The notes under the pieces: model-generated | What the model saw: the letters and a program-made list of their open reading frames with translations, nothing else | Told to the model about the DNA's origin: nothing | Databases searched by the model: none | Part shown: piece after piece, positions 27,435-36,451 of the stretch | Numbering within the stretch: the first letter of the stretch is position 1 | How the letters are laid out: each line of letters begins with the position of its first letter | Made by a program: the position numbers and the translations under genes | Assembly: GCA_007117515.1 (NCBI GenBank) | Contig: SKGQ01000004.1 | Coordinates: forward strand, 1-45,986 | Origin: Ectothiorhodospiraceae bacterium | GTDB taxonomy: Bacteria; Pseudomonadota; Gammaproteobacteria; Nitrococcales; Aquisalimonadaceae | Reading direction: 5' to 3' | Length of the DNA: 45,986 nucleotides

Positions 27435-29252
27435 ATGACTCCGACGAGACTTTCTCGTACGACCCTGGCCTTTATGGCTTCCGCGTCCATGGGCGCAATG
27501 ATGCTGTCCGGTGGCGCCATGGCGAACTCCGACGTCATGGAACGCATCGGCACGCACGTAAACCATCCGATCACGGGCGGTGACTACCAGCAGACGCGTT
27601 ACAGCGAAATGGACCAGGTGAACCGCGACAACGTGCACCGTCTGGTGCCGGCCTGGACCTTCTCCACCGGCGTTCTCCGTGGTCACGAAGGCGAGCCGCT
27701 GGTTGTCGACGGCATCATGTATGTTCATACGCCGTTCCCGAACAACGTCTACGCCATCGATCTGGATACCCGTGAAATTGTCTGGGCCTACGAGCCGAGC
27801 CAGGATTCCAACGTCATTGGCGTGATGTGCTGCGACACCGTTTATCGTGGCCTGGCTTACGGTAGCGGCAAGATCTTCCTGCAGCAGGCGGACACCACGC
27901 TGGTCGCTCTGGACGCCAAGTCCGGTGAAGAGCAGTGGTCCGTGAAGAACGGTGATCCGGCCATCGGTGAAACCAACACCAACGCCCCGCTGGTTGCTGG
28001 TGACAAGGTTGTTACCGGTATTTCCGGTGGCGAGTTCGGTGTCCGTGGTTTCGCGATCGCCTACAACATCGAAGATGGTTCGCTTGCCTGGAAGGGCTAT
28101 AGCACCGGTCCGGATGACGAAATGCTGGTCGACCCGGACAACACCACTGCCATGGGTGAGCCGATCGGCGCCAACACCGGCCTGGATTCCTGGGAAGGTG
28201 ATGAGTGGACCCGCGGTGGCGGCACCACCTGGGGCTGGTTCTCCTATGATCCGGACCTGAACCTGCTCTACTACGGTACCGGTAACCCGGGCACCTGGAA
28301 CCCGGAACAGCGTCCGGGCGACAACAAGTGGTCCATGACCATCATGGCCCGCGACCTGGACACTGGCGAAGCCAAGTGGCTGTACCAGAAGACCCCGTGG
28401 GACCAGTGGGACTACGACGGTGTTAACGAAAACATCCTCGCCGACATTGAAATCGACGGTGAAGAACGCAAGGTCATGGTCAACTTCGACCGTAACGGCT
28501 TTGCCTACACCCTCGACCGCGTGACCGGTGAGCTTCTCGTTGCCGAGAAGTACGATGACACCGTGAACTGGGCTACCCATGTGGACATGGAAACCGGTCG
28601 CCCGCAGGTTGTGGACGAGTACGCTCCCGGCGTCCAGGGTGCCGACGTAAACGTACAGGGCATCTGCCCGGCGGCGCTTGGCTACAAGGATCAGCAGCCG
28701 GCCTCGTTCAACAAGCAGAACGGTCTGTTCTACGTGCCGACCAACCACATCTGCATGGACTACGAGCCGTACGAAGTGTCCTATGTGGCCGGTCAGCCGT
28801 ACGTCGGTGCGACCCTCAGCATGTTCCCGACCCCCGACAGCTTTGGCGGCATGGGCAAGTTCATTGCCTGGGACGCTGCCAAGGGTGAAGTGGTCTGGGA
28901 AGCCGAGGAAGCCTTCGCTGTCTGGTCTGGTGCTCTGACCACCGCCGGCGGCCTGGCCTTCCACGGTACCCTTGAGGGTTACATCCGGGCCCGTGACGTT
29001 GATACCGGTGAAGAGCTGTGGAACTTCCGCACGCCGTCCGGCATCATCGGTAACGTGTTCACCTACGAGCATGACGACAAGCAGTACGTCGGCGTGCTGT
29101 CGGGCATCGGTGGCTGGGCCGGTATCGGCATGGCTGCTGGCCTCGAAGGTGATTCCGAAGGCCTTGGTGCTGTCGGTGCCTTCCGTGGTCTGTATGACCA
29201 CACCCGTCTGGGTGGCACTCTGACCGTGTTTGCTCTGCCTGACTTCGAGTAA
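27435..29252 (+). CDS. xoxF: Lanthanide-dependent methanol dehydrogenase XoxF
   Basis: Periplasmic PQQ enzyme that oxidises methanol to formaldehyde and passes electrons to a c-type cytochrome. The 605-residue protein has a signal peptide at 1-30 (ending GGAMA). The vicinal disulfide is Cys132-Cys133 (CCDTVYRG). Metal/PQQ ligands are Glu200 (GGEFG), Asn284 (GTGNPG) and Asp326. The second Asp of the WDYDG motif, Asp328, is the hallmark that separates lanthanide XoxF from calcium MxaF. Eight beta-propeller W-motifs are spread along the chain (for example [29 protein letters not shown]). A strong ribosome binding site precedes the ATG, and a strong terminator follows, before xoxG. Confidence 0.97.
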   Translation: MTPTRLSRTTLAFMASASMGAMMLSGGAMANSDVMERIGTHVNHPITGGDYQQTRYSEMDQVNRDNVHRLVPAWTFSTGVLRGHEGEPLVVDGIMYVHTPFPNNVYAIDLDTREIVWAYEPSQDSNVIGVMCCDTVYRGLAYGSGKIFLQQADTTLVALDAKSGEEQWSVKNGDPAIGETNTNAPLVAGDKVVTGISGGEFGVRGFAIAYNIEDGSLAWKGYSTGPDDEMLVDPDNTTAMGEPIGANTGLDSWEGDEWTRGGGTTWGWFSYDPDLNLLYYGTGNPGTWNPEQRPGDNKWSMTIMARDLDTGEAKWLYQKTPWDQWDYDGVNENILADIEIDGEERKVMVNFDRNGFAYTLDRVTGELLVAEKYDDTVNWATHVDMETGRPQVVDEYAPGVQGADVNVQGICPAALGYKDQQPASFNKQNGLFYVPTNHICMDYEPYEVSYVAGQPYVGATLSMFPTPDSFGGMGKFIAWDAAKGEVVWEAEEAFAVWSGALTTAGGLAFHGTLEGYIRARDVDTGEELWNFRTPSGIIGNVFTYEHDDKQYVGVLSGIGGWAGIGMAAGLEGDSEGLGAVGAFRGLYDHTRLGGTLTVFALPDFE

Positions 29253-29277
29253 TCGAGTCTAGATAGACGCACAGTCG

Positions 29278-29308
29278 GGCCGGTCGCCTAGCGACCGGCC
29301 TTTTTTTT
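29278..29308 (+). terminator. Strong terminator between xoxF and xoxG
   Basis: GGCCGGTCGC and GCGACCGGCC form a perfect 10-bp stem with a 3-base loop, followed by eight Ts. Confidence 0.95.
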
Positions 29309-29421
29309 GTCTTGAAAATGAATATAACGAAACATTATCCGTGCAGGCGGTGTTGACCGTCTGTTGGATGATTGACTGGGCTGAGGGCCCGGATAACAGT
29401 TGGACTGTGGAGATGACAAGA

Positions 29422-30027
29422 ATGAGATGCGATTCGAACGCCATGCGCCTGGTTGGTGCGAGGTCCTGGCTGTTTCTGCTGATTATTGCTGCCGGCAGCG
29501 CGCTGGTATTGACAGGTTGTGGTGATAGCTCGGTTGAACAGGACGAGGTCGTCGAGGATGACGCCGACGAGGCGAACAATGACGATGTCACGATGTCTGA
29601 CGAGACGGATGTCGAGGAATACGCAGAAGCAGCCGCCGTTGAAACCGCGGAAGGCGACGTCGCTGATGGCAGTGATATGTATACCGTAGTCTGCGAAACC
29701 GATGACGAAGGTCGCCGTGTCAGTTGTGCGGTTGATCAGGACACCTTCATCGGCTGGCGTACCGTCGGTAGCAACTGTGCCGTTTGTCACGGTCAGGAAG
29801 CAGCCGGTTCCTCATTTGCGCCGAACCTCGTTCGTCGCATGACGGAGATCTCAGAAGAGCGCTTCTATGAAGTGCTCGAAAAGGGGATCCAGACGGAAGG
29901 CAGCGCAATGCCTGGCTTCGGCGACAATCCGAACGTCTGGCCGCGGCGGGAGGCGATCTACGGTTACCTGAAGGCACGGGCCAATGACGACCTGCCCCCG
30001 GGTCGACCGGACCGGTTACAGGATTAA
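29422..30027 (+). CDS. xoxG: Lipoprotein c-type cytochrome, likely XoxF electron acceptor
   Basis: A mono-heme cytochrome c, probably the partner that takes electrons from XoxF. With the start at 29422 it has 201 residues. It has a lipoprotein signal with lipobox LTGC (lipidated Cys33), then a tether at residues 35-85 with 22 Asp/Glu and no Lys/Arg. The heme domain has Cys119-x2-Cys122-His123 (NCAVCHGQ) and a probable Met ligand in GSAMPGFG. Cys91 and Cys102 may form a disulfide. The start is uncertain (29413, 29422 and 29443 are in frame); TGGAG lies 9 bases before 29422. Assignment as XoxG rests mainly on its place between xoxF and xoxJ. Confidence 0.8.
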   Translation: MRCDSNAMRLVGARSWLFLLIIAAGSALVLTGCGDSSVEQDEVVEDDADEANNDDVTMSDETDVEEYAEAAAVETAEGDVADGSDMYTVVCETDDEGRRVSCAVDQDTFIGWRTVGSNCAVCHGQEAAGSSFAPNLVRRMTEISEERFYEVLEKGIQTEGSAMPGFGDNPNVWPRREAIYGYLKARANDDLPPGRPDRLQD

Positions 30028-30060
30028 TCTGCCTACCCTGCGGGGCTGGTGACAATGAGA

Positions 30061-30088
30061 ACGGGCGGCGGCTGGCCGCCCGTCTTTT
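30061..30088 (+). terminator. Hairpin between xoxG and xoxJ
   Basis: ACGGGCGGC and GCCGCCCGT form a 9-bp GC-rich stem with a 5-base loop, followed by CTTTT. It lies 34 bases after xoxG and just before the xoxJ ribosome binding site, so it could partly terminate transcription. Confidence 0.7.
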
Positions 30089-30104
30089 ATGGTGAGGAGT
30101 GACA

Positions 30105-31019
30105 ATGATGTCGTTGCTATCGGTGAATTGGATCCAGCGCGCAGGGCTCGCGATTCTGCCCGCCGCTACCTTGTTGCTGGCCGCGCCCGCCGCCGTCGCC
30201 GGGGACATGTTCACCCGGGATCACGGTGGCCCACCGGAAGATCGTGGAGCGCTGCGGATCTGTGCAGATCCGAACAACATGCCGTTTTCCGGTGTCGGCG
30301 GCGAGGGCTTTGAAAACAAGATGGCTGAACTGTTCGGTGAATCAATGGAGCTGCCTGTGGAGTTTTTCTGGCTGCCCCAGCGGTTCGGTTACATCCGGGC
30401 GACCTTGCGGAGCTGGATGGATGACGAGCGCCGTTATCGCTGCGACGTGATGATGGGCGTGCCCCAGGAAGCTTCCGGACTGACCACGTCGACCCCGTAT
30501 TACTACACAACGCACATGCTGGTGTTCAAGAAGGATCACCCGGTGTTCAGCGAATTGGAACAGGCCAACGACCTGCTTGTCGCCGGCGTTCCCGCAGATA
30601 CCAGAATCGGTGTGTTCGATCGGTCGCCGGCCAATGAATGGATGATCCGCAACGGCATGCGGGGCAACATCAAGGGCTACATCATGGCAGACGGCGATAT
30701 CGGCTTTTACCCCGGCAAGGTCATCGAAGAGGATCTTGCAGAGGGCAATATCGATGCCGCCATCATCTGGGGTCCCATCGCTGGTTACTACGCCAACAAG
30801 GTGACCGAGGAGACCGGACAGGAATTTGAACTGTTGCCAATGGAAGGCGACCTTCGGGCCCGGTTTGCCTTCGGTGTATCGGTGGGCGTTCGTGCCGGTG
30901 ATCACGAGTTGATGCGGCCGCTGCAGGTTGCTCTGCGTGAACATGAAGACGAGATCAAGGCGCTACTCGACGAGTACCACGTGCCCCAGGTCGATCGGCC
31001 GGAGCGCCGCCGTCGCTGA
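30105..31019 (+). CDS. xoxJ: XoxJ/MxaJ-like periplasmic binding protein
   Basis: This 304-residue exported protein has the extracellular-solute-binding fold that accompanies PQQ methanol dehydrogenases (quinoprotein dehydrogenase-associated family, TIGR03871). XoxJ is thought to help activate or mature XoxF. The signal peptide ends near LLLAAPAAVA. The mature protein opens LRICADPNNMPFSGVGGEGF and has FFWLPQRFGYIRATLR, RCDVMMGVP and IDAAIIWGPIAGYYA, all typical of the family. GAGGAG lies 5 bases before the ATG at 30105. Confidence 0.88.
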   Translation: MMSLLSVNWIQRAGLAILPAATLLLAAPAAVAGDMFTRDHGGPPEDRGALRICADPNNMPFSGVGGEGFENKMAELFGESMELPVEFFWLPQRFGYIRATLRSWMDDERRYRCDVMMGVPQEASGLTTSTPYYYTTHMLVFKKDHPVFSELEQANDLLVAGVPADTRIGVFDRSPANEWMIRNGMRGNIKGYIMADGDIGFYPGKVIEEDLAEGNIDAAIIWGPIAGYYANKVTEETGQEFELLPMEGDLRARFAFGVSVGVRAGDHELMRPLQVALREHEDEIKALLDEYHVPQVDRPERRRR

Positions 31020-31106
31020 TGGTCCGCTGCTGTTGCATCCGAGGTGGGTCCCCACCGCTTCGCGATGTCAGAATTCTTAAGAAGTCTGTGTCTGGAGGAG
31101 TGATCC

Positions 31107-31796
31107 GTGAAATTGATACCGCTGCTGACAACGCTTGCCCTCGGTCTTACTCTGGCAACTGCCGCTCACGCCGATAACCGAGACGAATTTTCAAAGGCCA
31201 ACCAGCTTCTTTTCCTGACACCGCATATGGATGCGCTGGACGAGTCGGGAACCCAGGTCCGTTATCGCTACGAACGCTCGGGCACGCATCAGGATGAGGA
31301 TGATGTGTTTTCCGACCACATCACCCTGTCGATTACTGACGTACTCGACGAGAGTTTTCGTGCCGGCGAGGTGGAATTCCTGACCGGCGACCGCCAGCGG
31401 CCGTTTCCGGGATTCCGGCAGGCGCGAGGCAACCCGGTCCTCGCCGGCTTTCTTCAGCATGATATCAATCGCATGAGTCAGGCTTCGGGTGCGCCGGTGC
31501 GATTCTTCCAGAACCGGATCAAGATGAAACTGGAAGATGAGCCGGTGATGGAGGAAGTCAGCTTCGAATTCGACGGCGAGGAATTTAACGGTCACCAGAT
31601 CACCGTGACGCCGTATGCCGACGACTCTGATCGCAGCCGGTACGACCGGGAGTTCTGGGACAAGTACTATGTGTTCACGATCTCGGAGGATCTTCCCGGT
31701 TACATCTACAAGCTCGAGGCCGTGGCGCCGAATTCCAATGCCGAGGAGCCTTACTACAAGGATGTGCTGACGCTGGAAGTGATCGACCGCCCATAG
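31107..31796 (+). CDS. Exported protein of unknown function in the xox locus
   Basis: This 229-residue protein has a signal peptide at 1-22 (LTLATAAHA). I recognise no named domain. The mature part is acidic and strand-rich, with ANQLLFLTPHMDAL, VRYRYERSG, GNPVLAGFLQHDINRMSQ and HQITVTPYADD. From memory, similar unnamed proteins occur near methylotrophy genes. A GTG start at 31107 follows GGAGGAG by 6 bases, a strong site. It is 87 bases after xoxJ on the same strand, and a terminator follows, so it is probably the last gene of the xox unit. Confidence 0.7.
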   Translation: MKLIPLLTTLALGLTLATAAHADNRDEFSKANQLLFLTPHMDALDESGTQVRYRYERSGTHQDEDDVFSDHITLSITDVLDESFRAGEVEFLTGDRQRPFPGFRQARGNPVLAGFLQHDINRMSQASGAPVRFFQNRIKMKLEDEPVMEEVSFEFDGEEFNGHQITVTPYADDSDRSRYDREFWDKYYVFTISEDLPGYIYKLEAVAPNSNAEEPYYKDVLTLEVIDRP

Positions 31797-31823
31797 GCAT
31801 CACAGCGCGTCTCCGCTAGTACG

Positions 31824-31857
31824 ACCGCCGGCGATTCAATCGTCGGCGGTTTTTTTT
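31824..31857. terminator. Terminator after the xox locus
   Basis: ACCGCCGGCGATT and AATCGTCGGCGGT form a long stem with one mismatch, followed by eight Ts on the plus strand. It overlaps the very end of the converging DHPS-like gene. Confidence 0.9.
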
Positions 31858-33260
31858 CGCCCCTTGTTCCGTTTGCGCCGTGCTTCCATGGTTGGCCCCG
31901 GATTTCGATGCACCAACTTGTCCTCCGGCGGCGGATCAACCAGTGCCCCCCAACGCAGCTCCTCATCCTGTACGTATCGCTTGCCAAGTTGCAGCGCGAT
32001 CTGTGCCCGGGCCAACTCCGCCCCCAGGTAGAAGGCATGACCGCCGTCCTCTTCCACACCGAGATGGGGAAACAGTTCGAATGGGTCGTGATGGCTGTGC
32101 AGTCCGTCTCGATTGTAGATGTGAAGACCGTCCTCCGTAACATGAATGCGGAAGTTCGGATCGCGTACGCGGCTTGCCAGCTCGCGGATTTCTTCCAGGG
32201 TGTCTGGATGTGGTTTGCGCTCATGCAGGGCAAGGAGGTCGTTGCCGTAGCCCTTCGGCAGGTCACTATTCTCGCGGGCTGCGAACATGATGCGCCGGGC
32301 GCGGTCGGTCTCCCGGACAACCGTCCGAGCGTGCTCTGAAACCTGCGTTGTCAGCATATGGGTGATACGGAGTTCCGAGCAGATGCCCATGAGCAGCGTG
32401 CTGATCCCGACCGTGTCTGCTTCGGTCAGCTCGGTTACGTTACCTGCACCGAACATTATTTCGGTGTGCGGATGACGGGCGCGGAGATCGCGATAACGAC
32501 AGATCGCTTCGGTGAAGCCGAAATGTATCGGGTCCAGAATCGCGTCGGCGACATGATCCCTGCCGCGTTTTTCCATGCCCTCGATGGCGCGAGTCAGAGA
32601 ATCGAGATCACCTGCCTCGGCAGGGATCAGAATCGGCGTTGACGGCACTTCATCGGCAATCCACAAAGTCTTCTCGGTCAGGCTCAGCAGGTAGTCAGCG
32701 CCTGCCCGGCCGCCACGTAACAGATCCTCGGTGTCCAGAGAATCGACGCTCACCTTGAAGCCGGATTCCTGCAGCGCCTGGACCGATTCCTCCAGGTGGG
32801 GAAAGGCTGTTTCCGGCAGGCATCCCAAGTCGATGACATTGGCGCCTTCTGACTGAAGGATACCCGCGCGTTGGACGATGGATTCGACATCCAGCCGCGG
32901 AGCATCGGTGATTTCCGCGAAGATTTTCAGATCGTAACGACTCAGATCAGGCGCCTTGCCCTGGAACCCCAGATGCACGGCAAGATCCTTGAGGTCTGTG
33001 GGCCCACGCTCGACTGGTATGCCGTAGCGCTCCTCCAGTTCGCGGATATCGCCCCTGCAATGGCCGGGTAATACAAGACGATCCGCACCTTCGATGGGAG
33101 GCAGCCGGCGAGCGATCATCGCCACGGTCATCAATGCGGCGACATTGATTCCGATGTTGTGCACCCGGAAACGTTCCGTTTCCGGGTCGAGTTCTGCCAG
33201 AACCCTGCGCAGACTGGGTTCCGCGAGATGGCCTGTCAGGAATAGTATGGAATCGTTCAC
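31836..33260 (-). CDS. Dihydropteroate-synthase-like protein, probably H4MPT biosynthesis
   Basis: This 474-residue protein of the DHPS-related family (DUF6513 plus a pterin-binding TIM barrel) is found in bacteria with the H4MPT pathway. It probably joins the pterin and the arylamine precursor of methanopterin. Residues 1-120 form the N-terminal domain (ILFLTGHLAEPSLRRVLAEL). The barrel contains IFAEITDAPRL, EGANVIDLGCLPET, GFKVSVDSLD and AILDPIHFGF. The C-terminus is Lys/Arg-rich. The start is GTG at 33260 by similarity; an ATG at 33299 is an alternative. It lies downstream of the sigma-54 activator gene on the same strand. Confidence 0.82.
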   Translation of the reverse strand: MNDSILFLTGHLAEPSLRRVLAELDPETERFRVHNIGINVAALMTVAMIARRLPPIEGADRLVLPGHCRGDIRELEERYGIPVERGPTDLKDLAVHLGFQGKAPDLSRYDLKIFAEITDAPRLDVESIVQRAGILQSEGANVIDLGCLPETAFPHLEESVQALQESGFKVSVDSLDTEDLLRGGRAGADYLLSLTEKTLWIADEVPSTPILIPAEAGDLDSLTRAIEGMEKRGRDHVADAILDPIHFGFTEAICRYRDLRARHPHTEIMFGAGNVTELTEADTVGISTLLMGICSELRITHMLTTQVSEHARTVVRETDRARRIMFAARENSDLPKGYGNDLLALHERKPHPDTLEEIRELASRVRDPNFRIHVTEDGLHIYNRDGLHSHHDPFELFPHLGVEEDGGHAFYLGAELARAQIALQLGKRYVQDEELRWGALVDPPPEDKLVHRNPGPTMEARRKRNKGRKKTADD

Positions 33261-33421
33261 GCGGGGGCCTATCGGGCTGCAGTCACCGAACCGATCCATT
33301 AGAGGGCGGTGGTCGGTGCAAGAGATCCGGAGAAGCAAGGTCAGCGGCGAGAATGGTGTTCGGCCGAGGCAGCCTGGGCAATCGCAGGCCGGACTGTGCC
33401 GCAGACTTCGGCGCACCGCAT

Positions 33422-35401
33422 TCAGGAGCTTCCAAGTTTCACATTATGCCGACGCATCTTTCGGTAGAGGGTGTTACGGCAGACATTGAGATGCTTGGCC
33501 ACCCGGGTAATGTTCCAACGATAGCGTTCCAGGACTTCCACCAGGGCTTCTCGTTCGGCAGCTTCCAGCGGGTTGCTGCTGACCGGCGCCGCGTCGTTTC
33601 CATCCAGATCCTCGGCCTCGCCGGAAACGGAGCCAGACAGTTCCATCTGTCGGAGTTCGGGGGGCAGGTGATCCAGGTCCATGACGTCATCCGACAATGC
33701 GAGCGCCGTCCGCAGAACCAGTCGCAGCTGACGAATGTTGCCCGGCCAGGGGTATTCCTGGAGCAGCGTCCAGACCGAATCCTCGATTTCGACCGTCGGC
33801 CCGTCAGCCATTTCCGACTTGAGGACTTCATTGATCAGGCGCTTCTTGTCACTGCGTTCGTTGAGCGAGGGTAGGGTCAGCGTCAGGCCGTTGAGTCGGT
33901 AATAGAGATCCTCGCGGAAGGCATCCCGCTTGACCAGATCCCTGAGCGAGCGGTGGGTCGCGCTGATAATGCGGATATCGACTTTTACCGCGGTGCTGCT
34001 CCCCAGCGGCAGAACCTCTTTGGTTTCCAGCACGCGCAACAGGCGAGCCTGCAGTTCCAACGGCATATCGCCGATTTCATCCAGAAACAGGGTGCCGCCG
34101 TTGGCCTCCAGAATCTTGCCGCGCTGACCCTTGCGGCTGGCACCGGTAAACGCGCCCGCGCGGTAGCCGAACAACTCGCTCTCGATGAGCGTATCGGGGA
34201 TCGATGCGCAGTTCACTGCAATGAAGGGCTGATCGGCCCGACTGCCGGATTCATGGATGGCGCGACTGAAAACCTCCTTGCCGGTGCCGGTTTCACCCTG
34301 CAAAAGCAGCGGAATGTCGCGCTCGAGAATTCGCTTCGCGCAGCGAATGTTGTAGGCCATGGTGCTGTCGCCATAATGCAGGCTGTCGAGTGGGGTACTG
34401 TTCGGTGAGGCGTTTGTCGAATGACCGGCGTCGGTGCCGACTGCCGTTCCGCCCACGGTACGGATCAGTTTGTCTTCCATTCCTCGCGGACGTTGCACGA
34501 CGGCAAAAAACAGGCGGCTGTGCGTCACTTCCCGCAATGGTTTCGGATGCAAGCCCTGGAAACGCGGTCCGATACAGAGTTCTTCCATCCCGGTTTCAAA
34601 GACCTCATCGATACCCTGGCCGTGGAGCTGGTTCTGATCGTCGACGCCCAGTTGCATCAGCGCACTGCGGTTCGCGCTCAGGATCTGCCCGTCGCCGCGA
34701 ATCGCGATCATGCCCTCGCCCGATGTCGCGACATATTCAGCGCGACTGTGGAACCGGAGCACGAAATCCTCTTCATGGGCTTTCAGGAACAGGCGGTTCT
34801 CAATGATCTGAGCCGACATGTCCACCAGCGCCATCGTGTGCTGCTGGGCATACTGGGAGTCGCTTGAAGCGTCCAGCACACCGAGCAGGGCACCATCGGG
34901 GCTGCGAATGGGCACGGCGGCACACGTCAGGCCGGTATTTCTGGAAAGGAAATGCTCTGCGTGGTGGATGACGACGGCTCGCTGTTCAACCAGACAGGTG
35001 CCCATGCCGTTGGTGCCTTGCTCGGGTTCGTTCCAGATTCCGCCGGCTCGCAAACCGCTATCCCGCGCCGCACGATCAAACCCCGGTTCCGAGAGACAGC
35101 GCAGAATGACACCTTCATGGTCGGTCAGGACAACAGCATATTTCGACCCGGCAACCTGTTGGTAAAGGGTCTGCATTTCGAAATCGGCGATCTCGATCAG
35201 ATCGCTGAGGCGATCCTCTCGTTCCCGTAATTCCGGATGGGTCAGTATCGGTGGTGACTTGTTGTCATCAGGTTTTAGCCCATAATGTTCTGCGCAGCGC
35301 CGCCATGACGCTTCGATTGCCGTTTTCCCGATCCTCCTCTCCCCGTCCAGGGTGGCCCGTACCAGGGCCGCATGATCAACTGCACTTTCAGGCATCGTCA
35401 T
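33422..35401 (-). CDS. Sigma-54-dependent activator (AcoR-like)
   Basis: This 659-residue enhancer-binding protein opens sigma-54 promoters. Residues 60-210 hold a GAF-like sensor region, followed by a PAS-like region at about 215-330, as in AcoR-type regulators. The AAA+ domain has Walker A GETGTGKE (369-376), the sigma-54 contact loop GAFTGA (416-421) and Walker B GGTLFLDEIGDM. A Fis-type helix-turn-helix ends the protein (ERYRWNITRVAKHLNVCRNT). Its signal is unknown. It lies between two C1 loci that each have a sigma-54 promoter, making it the obvious candidate regulator. ATGs at 35401 and 35395 are both possible. Confidence 0.92.
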   Translation of the reverse strand: MTMPESAVDHAALVRATLDGERRIGKTAIEASWRRCAEHYGLKPDDNKSPPILTHPELREREDRLSDLIEIADFEMQTLYQQVAGSKYAVVLTDHEGVILRCLSEPGFDRAARDSGLRAGGIWNEPEQGTNGMGTCLVEQRAVVIHHAEHFLSRNTGLTCAAVPIRSPDGALLGVLDASSDSQYAQQHTMALVDMSAQIIENRLFLKAHEEDFVLRFHSRAEYVATSGEGMIAIRGDGQILSANRSALMQLGVDDQNQLHGQGIDEVFETGMEELCIGPRFQGLHPKPLREVTHSRLFFAVVQRPRGMEDKLIRTVGGTAVGTDAGHSTNASPNSTPLDSLHYGDSTMAYNIRCAKRILERDIPLLLQGETGTGKEVFSRAIHESGSRADQPFIAVNCASIPDTLIESELFGYRAGAFTGASRKGQRGKILEANGGTLFLDEIGDMPLELQARLLRVLETKEVLPLGSSTAVKVDIRIISATHRSLRDLVKRDAFREDLYYRLNGLTLTLPSLNERSDKKRLINEVLKSEMADGPTVEIEDSVWTLLQEYPWPGNIRQLRLVLRTALALSDDVMDLDHLPPELRQMELSGSVSGEAEDLDGNDAAPVSSNPLEAAEREALVEVLERYRWNITRVAKHLNVCRNTLYRKMRRHNVKLGSS

Positions 35402-35766
35402 GTCGCAAGCTCTCTTCCGGGATTATCGTTGTTCTTATCGGTTGTTTGTTGTTACCGATGGCCGGCTCCCCTCAATCGCTCTGCCGCCGGCGCCCGGTTT
35501 GCGCCGATGCGGAAGGCCGGTGCGCGGTCGCTGCCCGGTCCATGCTGAATCTCTTCCGTGCGGGGGTGGTTTGACTATCTCCACCAACTCTTCAGGGGTG
35601 TCACCTTGAGACGACACTTCCCTGACCAATCGTCAACATTCCTTCCTGAGGCAAATAGCAATATGGCAGTGCCGCAGCCAGTATTCAAGGAGGGGAGGCT
35701 CCCCTTTGTTGCCCGGCCTACCGGCCGGGCAACAAAGGCGTGGAAATTTCCTGGCGGCAGCTGGTC
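35402..35766. other. Intergenic region between the HPPK-like and activator genes
   Basis: This 365-base gap has no credible gene on either strand. It contains the strong hairpin at 35704-35737 near the HPPK-like stop. No consensus promoter for the activator is visible. Confidence 0.45.
35704..35737. terminator. 15-bp perfect hairpin after the HPPK-like gene
   Basis: CTTTGTTGCCCGGCC and GGCCGGGCAACAAAG are perfect complements around TACC. There is no T run on the minus strand, so it may stabilise the 3' end or terminate only weakly. Confidence 0.6.
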
Positions 35767-36441
35767 TCAGTGGGCCACTGGTCCGGCGGTAGTGATGCGA
35801 TGGTCTCCGTACATCCGCAACAGGATTGGCGCATGTCCAATCCGCCAACCATCAATGTTCAGTTCCCGCAACGGGCCGGGTTTCGCTGGCGCGGGCTGCG
35901 CGGTGGTGTTCAGCGCCGTCATGATTTCGTGCATGGGCCGCTGAATAAATGTCGGCAGGGTCCGCCAGTAGGCGTTATCGAGAGAAGCGGCCCCATCCAG
36001 GGGACCGACCAGAATGTCCAGATCGATGCTGACGGGGAGGGCCGCACCGTCGGCTGAGCGCCGGCGCCCGAGATGACTTTCTATACGCTGCAGTTCCGTC
36101 TTGAGTCGCCGCGGCGACATCGGACTACGCAGATACACGGCCAGGTTGAGAAAACGAGCGCCGCCCGCCTGGTTGCCGGCGGCCTTCGTGCTGTAAACCC
36201 GACTGACGATCAGTGCACCGTAGCGACGCGCCAATAGGGTAAGAGCCGCCACCAGGCGTGTTTCGGCCCGGTCATTGCTGCCCAGGGACAACACATACCC
36301 CCAGCCCGAGCCCGCCGCGAGGCCGCATTCCCGCTCCAGAGCCAGCGGCAACGGTGACGGCACACCGGAGGCCAGCCATGCGCGCATTCCTGTGGCCGGC
36401 ATGGTCCGCATGGTTCGCGCACTTCGCATTGGACGGGACAC
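35767..36441 (-). CDS. Second HPPK-like pterin pyrophosphokinase, probably for H4MPT
   Basis: This 224-residue protein has an HPPK fold: YVLSLGSNDRAETRLVAAL starts the domain near residue 48, and VSIDLDILVGP carries the metal-binding Asp pair. It diverges strongly from the folK product at 11420-11935. Its place next to formate dehydrogenase and near the DHPS-like gene suggests methanopterin synthesis, which is inference. The first 45 residues do not resemble HPPK, and several starts are possible (GTG 36441; ATG 36429, 36411, 36402). Its start lies 10 bases after the fdhA stop, so it is probably the last gene of the fdh operon. Confidence 0.75.
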   Translation of the reverse strand: MSRPMRSARTMRTMPATGMRAWLASGVPSPLPLALERECGLAAGSGWGYVLSLGSNDRAETRLVAALTLLARRYGALIVSRVYSTKAAGNQAGGARFLNLAVYLRSPMSPRRLKTELQRIESHLGRRRSADGAALPVSIDLDILVGPLDGAASLDNAYWRTLPTFIQRPMHEIMTALNTTAQPAPAKPGPLRELNIDGWRIGHAPILLRMYGDHRITTAGPVAH

Positions 36442-36451
36442 GGCGGCCGAC

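Noticed and set aside
27435-29252. Calcium-type MxaF assignment for the methanol dehydrogenase
   Set aside because: The WDYDG motif has the extra Asp typical of XoxF, and no mxaI or other mxa gene is present.
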